From: Botryococcus braunii
Lineage: Eukaryota; Chlorophyta; Trebouxiophyceae
NCBI GenBank assembly: GCA_002005505.1
Contig: KV908349.1
Coordinates: 250,001 to 300,000, forward strand
Length of the DNA: 50,000 nt
Direction of reading: 5' to 3'
The position numbers were made by a program, and so were the translations under genes. A model generated the notes under the pieces. It had not been told where the DNA came from. It did not search any database and saw only the letters and a list, made by a program, of their open reading frames with translations. This document shows positions 14,348 to 25,450 of the stretch, piece by piece; positions within the stretch are counted from its first letter, which is position 1, and the number at the start of each line of letters is the position of its first letter.

Positions 14348-14429
14348 ACACGAACGCACGCACGAACGCACGCACAGACATAGACACACACACACACACA
14401 CACACAGACACACACGCGCACGCACGCAC

Positions 14430-14495
<66 letters not shown>

Positions 14496-14498
14496 CCT

Positions 14499-14542
<44 letters not shown>

Positions 14543-14637
14543 CGCTCTCTCCTCCGCCCCCCCTCTCCCCTCTCAAACCCTTTCGCTTGTGCGCGCTCTC
14601 TCTCTCTCTCTCTCCATCTCTTTATCCATCCATCTCT

Positions 14638-14673
<36 letters not shown>

Positions 14674-14750
14674 CCTCCGCCCCCCCCCCCTCTCCCCTCA
14701 AACTCTTTCGCTCGCGCGCGCTGCGCTCTCTCTCTCCATCTCTTTATCCA

Positions 14751-14824
<74 letters not shown>

Positions 14825-15548
14825 GGTCTCTCTTCCCCTCCCTCCCCCTCCGCCCCCCCCCCTCCCCTCGCACAAGGCAGTCTCTCCTTTGACATTCACG
14901 TTTCCCAGGCGGGCCTTTTGAATGTGACGGAAGAGTTTTCATAAATCAATTTTGACGCATGTCACAAGAATGATGTAAAATGTTGTACACACACCCGGAA
15001 TTTCAAAATAAGCTCTACAGGTCTTCCTATACTTAACGCCCACATCTCTCTGCACAAAATTCATGCGCAACATTTCCAGTCAAACACATTTATTCCAACC
15101 GTCCCACTGGTGTCCACGGGTTTATAATCGGCACGCGGAACCTACAGCTGTTCCTGTCCGCACGAAGGCCACCATACCCGTTTAGCGTTTCTCCATCGTC
15201 ATTTTCCCATGATCCACTGCCAAATCTCCGAGGATGTATGTGTGAACTGTCGTAGTGGAGGGCAGATACGGCCAAACTGCTGCGACACCCGTCAAGTGGA
15301 CAGGTCCCGAAAGGTGCGGGTCTGAACGCAATTCCCCTTGATTGAACGGTATAGTTTGTCCAAAAATTCCGTTCAAAACCCTTGAACAGGGAGCCGCTTT
15401 TATTGCCAGTCCCGATATATGTCCTCAAAGCACATCTTTGAGTATGCCTGACAGAACGAGAAACTTGTACCAAGCAACTGCTGCACCTTCCTGCACGATG
15501 CGAAGATCCAACTATGCTACATACCATCTTACTGACTTCCTTAAGCAT
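10123..15548 (-). CDS. ZnT9-type (SLC30A9-like) cation diffusion facilitator, probably mitochondrial
   Basis: Twelve minus-strand exons join in phase to 484 residues: 15548-15178, 14142-14057, 13905-13842, 13680-13632, 13204-13000, 12633-12454, 12133-12005, 11791-11724, 11339-11276, 10923-10789, 10305-10214, 10134-10123. The first exon is rich in Arg/Ser and poor in acidic residues, as in a mitochondrial presequence. The CDF core starts at about residue 152 ([13 protein letters not shown]), followed by the metal-site helix [13 protein letters not shown] (His182, Asp186), HPYG (208-211), and LEDAAAVAG with Glu307-Asp308, the residue pair seen in ZnT9 proteins. The C-terminal domain contains GRSM, FRFKAE and GAEVDRLE near the end. 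Family role: zinc transport in mitochondria. Two introns have GC donors (after 13842 and 13632). Intron 1 holds the long CA/CT tract, and the intron after 11276 a TG tract. The last 12-base exon is the least certain part; the start is the first ATG of an open exon. Confidence 0.9.
11184..11250. repeat. Intronic (GT)n with (CG)n cap
   Basis: A GT tract ends in GCGCGTACGCGCGCGCG. It lies inside the ZnT9-like intron between exons 11339-11276 and 10923-10789, starting about 25 bases past the donor. Confidence 0.95.
13457..13471 (+). repeat. Intronic run of 15 G
   Basis: Fifteen consecutive G (poly-C on the transcribed sense of the ZnT9-like gene), inside the intron between exons 13680-13632 and 13204-13000. 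Confidence 0.9.
14280..14866. repeat. Large (CA)n/(CT)n pyrimidine-rich tract in intron
   Basis: CA tracts with ACGC variants (about 14299-14432) pass into long CT tracts with CCCT and poly-C interruptions (to about 14866). A segment around CTCTTTCGCT / CATCTCTTTATCCATCCATC appears twice (about 14575-14640 and 14697-14757), showing local duplication. The tract occupies intron 1 of the ZnT9-like gene. Serine/leucine or arginine/glutamate frames in it are not genes. Confidence 0.95.
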
Positions 15549-16033
15549 GGTCCAGGGCACGCAAGTGCCCCCGGATCCCCACCCCAGGAAGAGCTTTTCG
15601 GCAGAAACTAATTACCAATGCTCCCAGCATTTCATGATAGAGGACATATAAAAACCCATGCAAATGTTGAAGAACCGCAAGGTTGCTGTGTTTAGTTGTC
15701 GATTTGTAACTATGAAGTTCAGGGGATTTTTCCGCGTTCCGGAACCATACCGGGGTTCCCTCCTGGGAGACAGCAGGATACCCACGCGAGATTGGTACTG
15801 CACGTGGGCTGGGGACCCGCTTCGGTATCAGGCCAGACCAGATGTTTGCGGCAAGAGTAATTTTGTCTGTTTGGCGGCTCCTTATTAGTGTGAGACCTGG
15901 CCGTGCCCCTTCGTCAATACTTCCCTTTCCAAGTTTTCAGCTTTGGTGCGGGTGCGAAGCGAAGGAGTTTAAGTGCTCGTAGCGTTCAATTTTATTGCTC
16001 GCCCCATAGCGGAGGCAGCGCACAAACATCGAT
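15549..16033. promoter_or_regulatory. Shared divergent promoter region (inferred)
   Basis: Only 485 bases separate the start codons of the minus-strand ZnT9-like gene and the plus-strand eIF4E gene, so promoters and both 5' leaders must lie here unless an upstream noncoding exon exists. I could not identify a clear TATA element or assign start sites. The role is inferred from position alone. Confidence 0.55.
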
Positions 16034-18995
16034 ATGGGTAAGTTTCACTTTTGCTTCTGGACCCTTTTCGTTTCGCATTCGGTTTGGACCCTTCTCTGGC
16101 CCCAAGTGCCCTTGTCTGTCTTTGACTTGGGGTTGTACGTATTGTTGATCTGGTAAGGTTGGCCGTGCGATGGGTTGCCATGCTGGTATGTGGCAAACTT
16201 TGCCTGAGTTACATTGATCCTCTGATTTTTACGATGTCTGTCTTGGGATTGTTTAGCATCCTCCTTCAGACGATGGCTTGTTCCTTAGCCCCCGTCTTGG
16301 CTCCGTGAATGGTCAGACATACGCTTTCAACAGCGTAGCTTGTAATCCGTTCAAAGGCAAATCTAAGTTCATTATAGCCGTCTGTATTTGCAGCTTGAGT
16401 GGTTGGGTTGTGCTGTTGTGCGGTATGTCTGCTTGGGGTGTCTTGAGTTGCAGTGGAGGATGCTAACTTTGGCTGAATGCCTCACTATTTTGGGCTCTGG
16501 GACGTGTGTTATCCGTATCAATAAACTCTCTTGTTTGTCCTTCTTATTTCATGCTCCCTCATTCGTTATATTATGACTTTTTTTCTGGTTTGTAATTTGC
16601 TTTCGATGTAATATACTTGTTTCCTGCAGCGGCAGACGAGGGTAAACCAGTGGAGACCAAGGAGGATGGAGAGCTTACACCCGAGAAAACTGCAGACATT
16701 GAATCCAGCGAGAAACACAAACTGGAACATGCATGGACACTTTGGTTTGACAATCCTAGCTCTGGGTCTAAGCAACCATCAACTTGGGGTCAGACCCTAA
16801 GGGCTGTCTACACTTTCAGCACGGTTGAGGACTTCTGGTGGTATGTCCTGTTTTTCATTTGCGGACTGTTGCTAGGCTGGAGGATGCTCTTACATTTATT
16901 GACAGTTAGGTGATGTGGAGGGTTAGTAGAGGGTTCTATGCTTGACAAGGTGACAGAACACCCATTATTGTTCATGATGGTTTTGAGCCTGCAGCATTTA
17001 GGAAGAGCACAGATGCAAGCCGTCCCTGAGACTGCCTAGCCTCGGCAAAATCGAGGGTTTTACATATGTACACATGTGATAGCCATATATTTCATGAGAG
17101 ACTTTCTATTGTTTCTGCCCTTTTCCTACAGAGTCGGAGCTGTATGTCAGTGTGTGGAGGTTTTGTGCTGGCAGTCCTGGAGGCCACGTGAATCATGATT
17201 GATATGGCATTGCTCCTTCAACTTTTTCCCACAAAGTAAACATCCCCTCCGCATCGGCTTCCAGCTACAATCGTGATGAGATAGAGATGACTGACAAATT
17301 GCTGGGTGCTGGAACCAGTCTCTACAACAACATCAAACCTCCCAGCTGGCTTGCTCCAGGGACAGACTTTCACCTGTTCAAAGAGGGCATTGAACCGAAG
17401 TGGGAAGATCCACAGTGTGAGGCAGGAGGAAAGTGGACTGTCCCTGTTCCCAGGGGCCCAACAGCCAAGCAAGTCTTGGACATGATGTGGCTCAATGCGG
17501 TAAGCCTTATGGGGCTCCTTTCTGTAATCAGAGCAGCCGCTTCGATGGAAGTTCTAAGTGAGCCGTATGTGGATTTGGGCAATGCAGTTATGTACTGAGT
17601 TTCAGCATGGTTTGCTTTATATGCATCATCGATCTGTGGTCACGTGAGGGTAGTGGGCAGTTTAGTAGTCGTCGTAAGGGCATTGTGGGGCTTCGCTGTG
17701 GATGTCTCAGGTGTCTTGACGCCTTGGATGCGGGCAATGTCTGTCTTATGTTCTGTCTTAGCATCTGCTGGGTAGCAACAATTGTGGCCGCAAGGAGCTT
17801 TTGTTTGCTTTAATTCCTTTGAGGGGGGGGGGGGCAGCTTCTGGCCTGCATTGGCGAGCAATTTACTGAAGGCGACGAAATTTGTGGTATTGTCGTCAAC
17901 ATGCGTGCAAAACAGGACAAACTGTGTCTCTGGAGCAAGACAGCTGCAAATGAGGCCTCACAGGTGCTCTCACTTTCTTGTTTAATATTTATCGCTTGGG
18001 TGGGACTGCCTTTCTGTTTTGATGTTCCTTGCATAGCAGTGGCAGTTATGACCAAGATTGTAGTGCCAGTTGCGGTGGGGGACCGCCCTTCTTCATCATC
18101 CTGCTGCTGGGGACTTAATGCTGCATCAGATGCAAGGAATATTTGTGCATGATTGGCTGATGCTTGTACTGCTTTTGAATTAACATGACATGGCCTGATG
18201 CTATCTGTTGCATCTGAAACAGCAGCACTTCCTTATATTTGGGTTTCGATTTAGTTGTCTGTCAGACAGTGACTGCGGAGTCGCAGCTGTGCTCAAAGTG
18301 GTCCCAACATTACATTAATTTGGAAGGAATTTAAATGGTGTTTGTTGAATGCGGGTTGGTATGTGGTGAGTTGCGTGGTGACGACATCGGTTGTGAAATG
18401 ATAGGAGTTGGGCTCCCATGCTTTGTTGTCTCCAAGGGGATATACATAGGTGTAGGTTCTTGGAGTGAGTTTATAACACTTCACGTGGCTTTTGTTATCT
18501 GTGGATGGTGCAGATGAGCCTGGGCAAGCAGCTTAAGAGCGTTCTGGATCTGGACAACTCAGTGCGCATCAGCTACACGGCTCATGTGCGATTTCTCTTT
18601 TGTTATATTAGAGGCTGTGCATCCAAATTTGTGTCCCTGCTTTGTGAGGGATATGTAAAATTGTGGCAATGGCCATTGGTGAGGCGGGTAGCCATCTCTC
18701 AAGGCTGCTCTGTGCTTTGTCAGCTGCAAACCGTTGCCACTACTGTGGCCTGCTTGACAAACCTTGCCGTTGTCCTCAAATTGAGGCAGGTTTTTTCTGT
18801 TGTTAATGCCATGTTTCTGCAAGATGGCAGAATGAGGAGTGCTTACCTGGCATTGCACATTTCTTTTGTAGAGGCTCATACTGAGCCTGATGCTAACATC
18901 CTCACGACCACTGTGCACTTTTTGAGCAGAGGTGTTTGTTGCAGGCGGATGCGAAAGCACTAGACAGAAGGGCGAAAGACCGCTACACTGCCTGA
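16034..18995 (+). CDS. eIF4E: Eukaryotic translation initiation factor 4E (cap-binding)
   Basis: Six exons (16034-16037, 16630-16840, 17319-17499, 17838-17963, 18514-18585, 18945-18995) join in phase to 214 residues, the usual eIF4E length. The first coding exon is only ATGG, spliced to GCAGACGAG. The protein shows [11 protein letters not shown], the cap-stacking Trp in STWGQTL, the eIF4G-contact segment VEDFWCLYNN, the second cap-stacking Trp with its Glu in IEPKWED, and [21 protein letters not shown] with the third cap-contact Trp. It ends [11 protein letters not shown], like plant eIF4E/iso4E tails. It binds the mRNA 5' cap and eIF4G in the cytoplasm; whether it is the eIF4E or eIF(iso)4E type cannot be told here. 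Introns are 338-592 nt. Oddity: 12 G directly precede the CAG acceptor of exon 4. Confidence 0.95.
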
Positions 18996-19277
18996 TTGGA
19001 TAATGAGTATCAGACGTGTGATGCCCTTTCTAAACATTGTTGATGTGGCTTCAAGTGTTCAAGTGAGAAGCTCCTTGGAATCGCAAAGTTGGCTTCCAAA
19101 GTGGTCATGATGCTGTAGGGCGACACCCGTGTATTGTCTGGTGACATAATTCTGCTTCTGGGTTGAGCAAGAAGTGTTCCAAGAACAAGAGGACACTCGC
19201 CTGACTTGCATGTCTTCTTGGTAGCAGTGCATCCCATGGGCATTTTCCTGTGAGTGCGCGCGCGCGCGCGTGCGTGC

Positions 19278-19356
<79 letters not shown>

Positions 19357-20504
19357 GGGGGGGGGGCGGGTTGGGGGGAATGTGCGCTTTGGCCCTCTGA
19401 AAGTGTACACTTCCGAGAGTGTTTGGCATTGTCTGTACAGCAGGAATGCCGGCACCAGGTTTGCTGATGATTATCGTCCTCTCTATCGCTCGACCCTGCT
19501 CCAGGCGTTCTTGAATCATCCACGCAATATCGTTGCTGGCCCTGGAACACTGTTGCGTCGTCCTGTGGAAGTTGTGGCTCCACAAGATGACACGTTTATT
19601 TCGGCGCAGTGGACATGGGTCTCCCCTCTTGAGGATGGGGCAGTCGTTCGCAATACTGATACAGCGATACTACTGACTGATTGCATCACGTGATTAATCA
19701 GTAGCAACATGATTCTTGCCGGATTTGGCGATAAGGGATTGCACAAGGGGCCAGACTCGTTCACAGATGTTGGGGAAACTTCCTTTGGGCAATGCAAAAG
19801 GGAATCATTTTGCCGAGGGAGAGGGCGGGGGGGGGGGGGGGACTGCTGTTGCTTTGGCGGGGTCCCCTAAGGTGTCTTACTGTGGGATTTTATCCCAACC
19901 ACTGCCCTGGTGATGTTTTGGTTTTGATGTATTTAGTGGGCTCTATGACGATGCAGCAGAGCTTCTAGGAAGGTGCAGGGTAGTGCAGGGCGAGGCATCT
20001 CTTGCTCACGAGGGCTTAGTTTGGTTTTCAGCTTTCGAGGCGATCGGGGTTTGCAAGTTCTCAGGAGGTGGATCGGCAGCTTGCATCTCGGTTACCTCCG
20101 TGGGTGATTTGTTGCGATTTTATGGTTTGGTTTATCTGCTGCGGGTTTGGTGTCATGAACTGTTGTAATTTTATGGACATTGCTGCCCCCATGTACACTG
20201 GGATTACAGAAAGAAGGTCAGGCCAATTTCTTCTCGTGCTCTAGTTCCCCCACTCTCCATTCTCCCTCTGCCCTTACTACCCCTGCTCTTATTCCTTCTG
20301 TCATTTGTAGGATATTTTGCAAGTCCTATATACATTCATTTGGCCCATACATTCCCATGCAAGCCGCTGCCGCTGCCCCCATGTTTTTTCCGGAAATCAT
20401 CACAAATCCGTCATGCTACCTCTGCGCCAGTGACACCGCTATGGCCTTTGGCTGTTACAACGTTCTCAGTTCCATTCGAATTCCTGTATTTTCCTTGAGG
20501 GCAC
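18996..20504. other. Downstream of eIF4E; repeats and one ambiguous open stretch
   Basis: A long (TG)n tract sits at 19281-19356. The stretch 19377-19693 is open on both strands (plus VVAPQDDTFISAQWTW region; minus IQERLEQGRAIERT region) and could be an exon of either, but no splice-consistent partner was found. A G run occurs near 19828-19843. No gene is called. Confidence 0.4.
19252..19378. repeat. (CG)n-(TG)n microsatellite with poly-G end
   Basis: GCGCGCGCGCGCG and GTGCGTGCG lead into more than 70 bases of TG, then a G run and TTGGGGGG. It lies about 260 bases past the eIF4E stop codon. Confidence 0.95.
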
Positions 20505-20666
20505 TCTGTAAGACAGTATCACTTCGAAGGGCGGTCTTAAGGAATTCCTTAAGACCACCCAAGGCCAAGAGAAACTATGCATGAACATATGCGCACACAT
20601 GCCCTCAAACGTGCATGCATAATTTCTCTTGGCATTGCGTGGTCTTAAGTGATGCTGTCTTGCAGA
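20505..20666. repeat. Fold-back (inverted repeat) element with nested palindrome
   Basis: The left arm (20505-20524 plus 20549-20583) pairs with the right arm (20614-20666). The outer 20 bases match with 2 mismatches, and the inner 35-base arms (20549-20583 and 20614-20648) with 3. The left arm alone carries an extra segment of about 26 bases containing a perfect 24-base palindrome (20533-20556) centred on GGAATTCC. The loop is about 30 bases. The structure resembles a small MITE or a hairpin RNA precursor; no target-site duplication was evident. Confidence 0.75.
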
Positions 20667-22420
20667 AGAGGTCTGCTGTTGGATAGGTAAGGTTTATTGT
20701 TACCACACTCGAGATATATATATACTTTGTAGAGTAGGTGCTTCAAAGTCTTCGTTTGAGTACAGTTACATAGAGTCTATTCAGGCGTCAGCCTGAGACT
20801 GATATTTTTCACTTTTCCTCAAATGGGAGTAAGCACCGGTGTTGCCATGAAACGTGCGCGCCGCATTTGCAGCTCCGACGTTCTGCTTGGGGTGGTCAAC
20901 TGGTCTTCACTGCCCTTAATATCGAGATCCATCCCCCGCCGGGGGGGGGGGGGGGGCGGGCCTCGCTCTGGGACCCTAGTCGCTATAGAACGGTCCCCAT
21001 GTGGGCCCATGTCTCTGACATGTTGTACAATCCCCTCATTAGGCCTCCCGCTGGTGTTCAGCCCAGTGCTGTGCGTATAACTCTTAAGCCATGGCTTGTT
21101 TATAAATTACTGGGTTGCCCCTGTAGCCACCTTGCTCTGAATGAGTATTTGCGTCAGATCAAGATGCTGACAGAGTCCGAGGGAGTGCTCAAAACTTTGT
21201 TCAAGAGCCTGGCCGCTCAATATCATGCCATCATCATTCCTCTGACCTTGTTATCCTTGACTTCAGAATGCTCTCATAAGTGCCCCTCACAATCATAGGC
21301 TTAAGGAGCTTGTCGGCCGTTGCCCAGGCATATCACATTAATTTAACGATGACAGATGGCTGTGTTGCGTGCCAGTCTGTTAAATTGCGTGTCGTATAGC
21401 CATCAGTTGGAAATGTTAACTTAACGGAACCCACTCTCTCCGCTGTCCAGTTACTTGACATCCATTCTGGGCTCGCCCAGAATGCATGGTGAATCGTTGA
21501 CCCCGTATCAGCAGCGCATGCGCTGCGCAGCATGTGGTCCAAATGGCCATTGACTAGGCCCAGCATTTGGTTTGAGCTCCATCCTCCAGAAGTGACGCGC
21601 CAGGGCACCACATTTCTTTTCTCCTACACGAGCTCCCTTTTGGACTTGTTCATGACTTGCGAACTCTTTAATCGTCTTAGGGCTTGTCGTCACGTTGTTG
21701 GTGGAATATGCAGCTTCTGATGTCTGCACTAGTAAAGGCCGCAGCCGGGTTTTAGCGCTTCTCAGTCCTTTCGATGCAGAGCTGCCACCTACAAGCAGAG
21801 CTCGATTCAGTCTCTTATAGTACCCCGGATGCAGATCTGCCACCTATCAGTAGAACTACTTCTTCCACAGCTTGGTACATCCCGCCAACTGCTCTAGCTG
21901 TGCCAGCTTTTGAAACATGCTTGTGCTTCAAATGCATGTCTTAGTGCATCATGACCGCAGGTAGCAGCAGCTTGATCTTTCAGCAACCGTATCGCAATTT
22001 TTTCTACAACAAAGTCTAGCCACAGCTTTCCAAATCTCTGTGCCATCCCCTATGTCTAACAATGATAACGACCCCCGTCTGTTGGATACTAACTGCGCCA
22101 TGCTTGATGCTCTTCACAGCTGGGCGCTTCTGATTGGTTCTTAGCAAAGTTATTTCCCGCATTAAGCATTGCATGCCTTCTGAATCGTTCCCGCTGATGT
22201 CTCCAGGATAGGTCCTGTCCTCTTCAATTGACCGTGGATTCCTGTGCCCCCATGCTTCTGGAAGTTGGATGTCAGGATCAAGGATGGTATTCACTATATT
22301 TTACGGTGAAATGTGGCAGTCCTGTATTCATCAGTACCTATGAGCTTGTACATCCGCTTTTGATTCGCACATCTAGGAGCGACACCGCGGTATTCAAACA
22401 TGAGTATTACATGGGCACTA
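20667..22420. other. No confident gene; minor repeats
   Basis: A run of 16 G lies at about 20941-20956. A unit containing GATGCAGA, CTGCCACCTA and AGCAGA or AGTAGA occurs twice, at about 21774 and 21829 (period 55). Open frames on both strands lack recognisable motifs. Confidence 0.4.
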
Positions 22421-22679
22421 ATTCAATGCCAACACTAGCAGGTACATGTTTTGAAAGCCAATATACGTTCACGTCTCACACTGATGTATGGGACATACCG
22501 TATAGGGTCTGTCCAAGGTAGCTCAGTGCCAACAACAGCAGATGCACAATTTAGCAGCCTGTGCCCTTTCGTATGAAAAAGCACTGACTGCTAAAGGTGC
22601 ATGAGCTTTTGTTGACATGCATGTCCATGACGCATGAGGAATGTAGTTCAATGCCAACAAAAGCAGGTACACGTTCTGA
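22421..22679 (+). repeat. Three dispersed copies of a ~34-base unit
   Basis: A unit with the core CAATGCCAACA..AGCAGGTACA occurs at 22421-22454 and 22646-22679 (about 5 mismatches in 34). A shorter diverged copy (CAGTGCCAACAACAGCAG) starts at 22521. Spacings are 100 and 125 bases, so this may be a degenerate tandem array. No function is apparent. Confidence 0.65.
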
Positions 22680-23103
22680 CCTTGTGTCATTTCATGTCCA
22701 ATGACTCATAGGACAGCTAAGGTCAACAGCTGATTTGATTTGACGCGGAATCCATCCTTACTCTGAACAGGTTACAAGTTGAAAATTCTGAATTCTAACA
22801 GCACGCCGAATCCGAAACAGTAGCCGACGGCAATCCTGGTTCATTGTGCCCATGTTCATAATCAAAAACGTGTTCATTCCGGGTCATAGAAAACCCGACC
22901 GACCCTGTAGGTCCGGCATCGCTGGAACAGCGGGATGCTCTGCCTTCTTGATAACCCCGTGAAAGCAAATCATTACAGGAACAGCTGACGAAGCTTGGGC
23001 ACAGCTTAAGGGCAAAATACTGAATATTGGCTGGACCAGGGTCAGCCTGATATATGTGCTGTCTGGGCTGCAGTGGTTCGCCGGCAGTCCCAGGTAGTTG
23101 CCG

Positions 23104-23449
23104 CTGCACTTGCAAAGACAGATACTTTAGAAGGGTGTTACTCACAAGCTGACTGCTCCGAGCTTGTATTGTCCATCGAAACGTGGGTTATGAGGTTCCG
23201 CCGACCGGGAACGCCTTTAAAGCTTTTTCTTCCTGATTTTTAAAAGTAAAGGACAAAGATGTGGTCCTGCTCACCATCAGGAAGCGTTTTCAAAGTAATA
23301 AGCTTTGACTCCGTTGATACAGGTACATGGAGATCTAGAATATCTGCAGTTTCAACCAGGACGAGGGCTTTCATAAGCGCTTGAAGACTATCAAGAGAGT
23401 CTGCCGGTATTCCACTGTCTCGTGGTTGTCTCTTATGTATTTTTTCCAT
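23104..23449 (-). CDS. Small unrecognised gene, 5' exons
   Basis: ATG at 23449 starts a 175-base exon (to 23275, donor GTGAGC) that joins in phase to 23232-23146 (acceptor AAAATCAG, donor GTGAGT). The product begins MEKIHKRQPRDSG, has a likely helix around SLQALMKALVLVETADI, then LPDGRKSFKGVPGRR. The following intron would be 37 or 42 nt. The AAG acceptor leads into a long open stretch (to 22795, TAG), while the CAG acceptor gives an early TGA. Without that intron the frame stops after EQSACE. The family is unknown. It lies head-to-head with the ariadne gene, about 700 bases apart. Confidence 0.45.
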
Positions 23450-24152
23450 GCTTTATTGGAGTTGGTGTGGCAAATCTGGCGGGTCCTGCAGGGCTTCTAT
23501 TACTGTATTAGGGACTGTGCCTCCAAGATTCACTCAGGGTCAACAAATTGATGTATGTATTCGTGTGGTTTATTAGGAGGCAATCAAATTGCAAATATAT
23601 GTGCAATATGGCATCTTTAGTCCTCGATCTAATTTGCCCCATCAATTTGAACCCAAATTAGTCATGTTGCAAGCATGCTGCCGGAGTTCAACATGAATAG
23701 GTGTTAACTTGAAATGGACAATAAGTGTAGCAATTTATTGGGGGTTGCTTATATGTGAAGGCCAATAAATCATCATACGCGGACATATTCGGGGCTTTAA
23801 GCATCGTGAACCGTAGAGACCGTATGACAGTTGCCTGTAAAGCGGTGGGGATACTCAATCCTTGCGATCTGTTGCCATTGCCATTCTTGTCATCTTCTAA
23901 CAAGATAATTAACAGCCAGATCATCGTATAAAACAATTTAAATTGGTTCCTTCGTCCTTGCTCATCAGCTACATGCTCGTCCTTGCAATTAAATTTTTTG
24001 ACGTGGATGTAAACACACCAGGAAATGTAAGTTTGTCTGGATAAATAGTGTCCTGTGCAAAACTGTTGGATGGCTTTATGCAGGTGTTTCACCGTGCAGA
24101 TCTCTGCAGATCCTCTGTTGCACTACGCGATGCAGGCATGAAGTGAACTACC
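23450..24152. other. Divergent intergenic region
   Basis: About 700 bases between the start codons of the small minus gene and the ariadne-type gene, so it should hold both promoters and leaders. AT-rich stretches occur near 23575-23660 and 23920-24000. I see no confident element. Confidence 0.4.
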
Positions 24153-25203
24153 ATGGACGCCTACTCAGACTCAGATGGAAGTGGCTCCTACAACTCGGAT
24201 GGAAGTAACGATCAGGATTTTTTTCTTGAAAGCGAGAATGCTGGCGAGTTGTCCTCTGTACCACCAGCTTGTCGTTACACAGTCATTGATGCTTCTGATC
24301 TGGAGAAGGAACAGGTGAGGTTCTCTGCCTCATGAATTTGGGCAGTTTCATAAAAGGAAAGGAAAGGAAAATCACATCCGGGACTAGCCACTATGACTGA
24401 AGAGGACGGCAATACCGATGTCTAACCAATTAAGGTCACACAGCACCTGGGAGAGATACATAGTTCTCACGTGCTCTAATCACAAACTTAGCAGCCCCTT
24501 GAAGGTCTTCTTGCCACATGAACTTCTGTACAGTTCGACTCCGTTGTTGAAATAGATTCCTAAATTGCTGCCGTACATGTTGTATAGCCGGGCAAATGAA
24601 CTACAGATGATGCTCATCACCAACGGACTCTAAAGGGCACCTCGTGCAGATGCTCTGGACTCACGGAATGTGTTGCTGTCTACCTCTATCAATAGCAAGG
24701 TCATGACACACTAGTCTAATCAAACAAAGTCCGCAATGTTTGCTCTGGAAGGTGGAGTTTGAGCGCACTCTTTTGCAAATGCACATGAGGCGGACGAGCG
24801 AACCACCGGTGGTATCTGCAGACTCTACTCAGCATGGATGCATTGCAAGGTTGAGAGTCTGAAAACGATGGTCTCCTTCCGGCATGTATTTTGTTACAGC
24901 AACACAGTGGTGCCATTGGGTGGGCTATGCAGGAAAACGCCCTGACCCAAGTCATGGGTATAATGGCGTGTTCTACTGCAGCAGCAAGGTCACTGCTTAT
25001 CCACTTCTGTTGGAACACAGAAAGACTTTTTGGTATGTCAGTCATCCCCGTCCAAAATAGAACAGGCCTGGATGATATAAAGATTCTTGCTTAGAAGGGG
25101 TCTTTTCAACGTTATGCTTGTCTACTGTCGTGAGCATATTGGCCCGTAAAGTTTTCTACTGCACCGCAGCAACACTACCTAGTTGGCGCGCGTGTGCGTG
25201 TGC

Positions 25204-25279
<76 letters not shown>

Positions 25280-25365
25280 GTGTGTGTGTGTGTGTTTTCA
25301 AAAGCATGGCATCTCTCTCCTCCCTCCCTCCCTCGGTTGGCCCCCCCCCCTCTCTCTCCACACGC

Positions 25366-25450
<85 letters not shown>

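Noticed and set aside
15549..15560. Extension of the ZnT9-like start to 15560
   Set aside because: The codon there is GTG; the first ATG in frame is at 15548.
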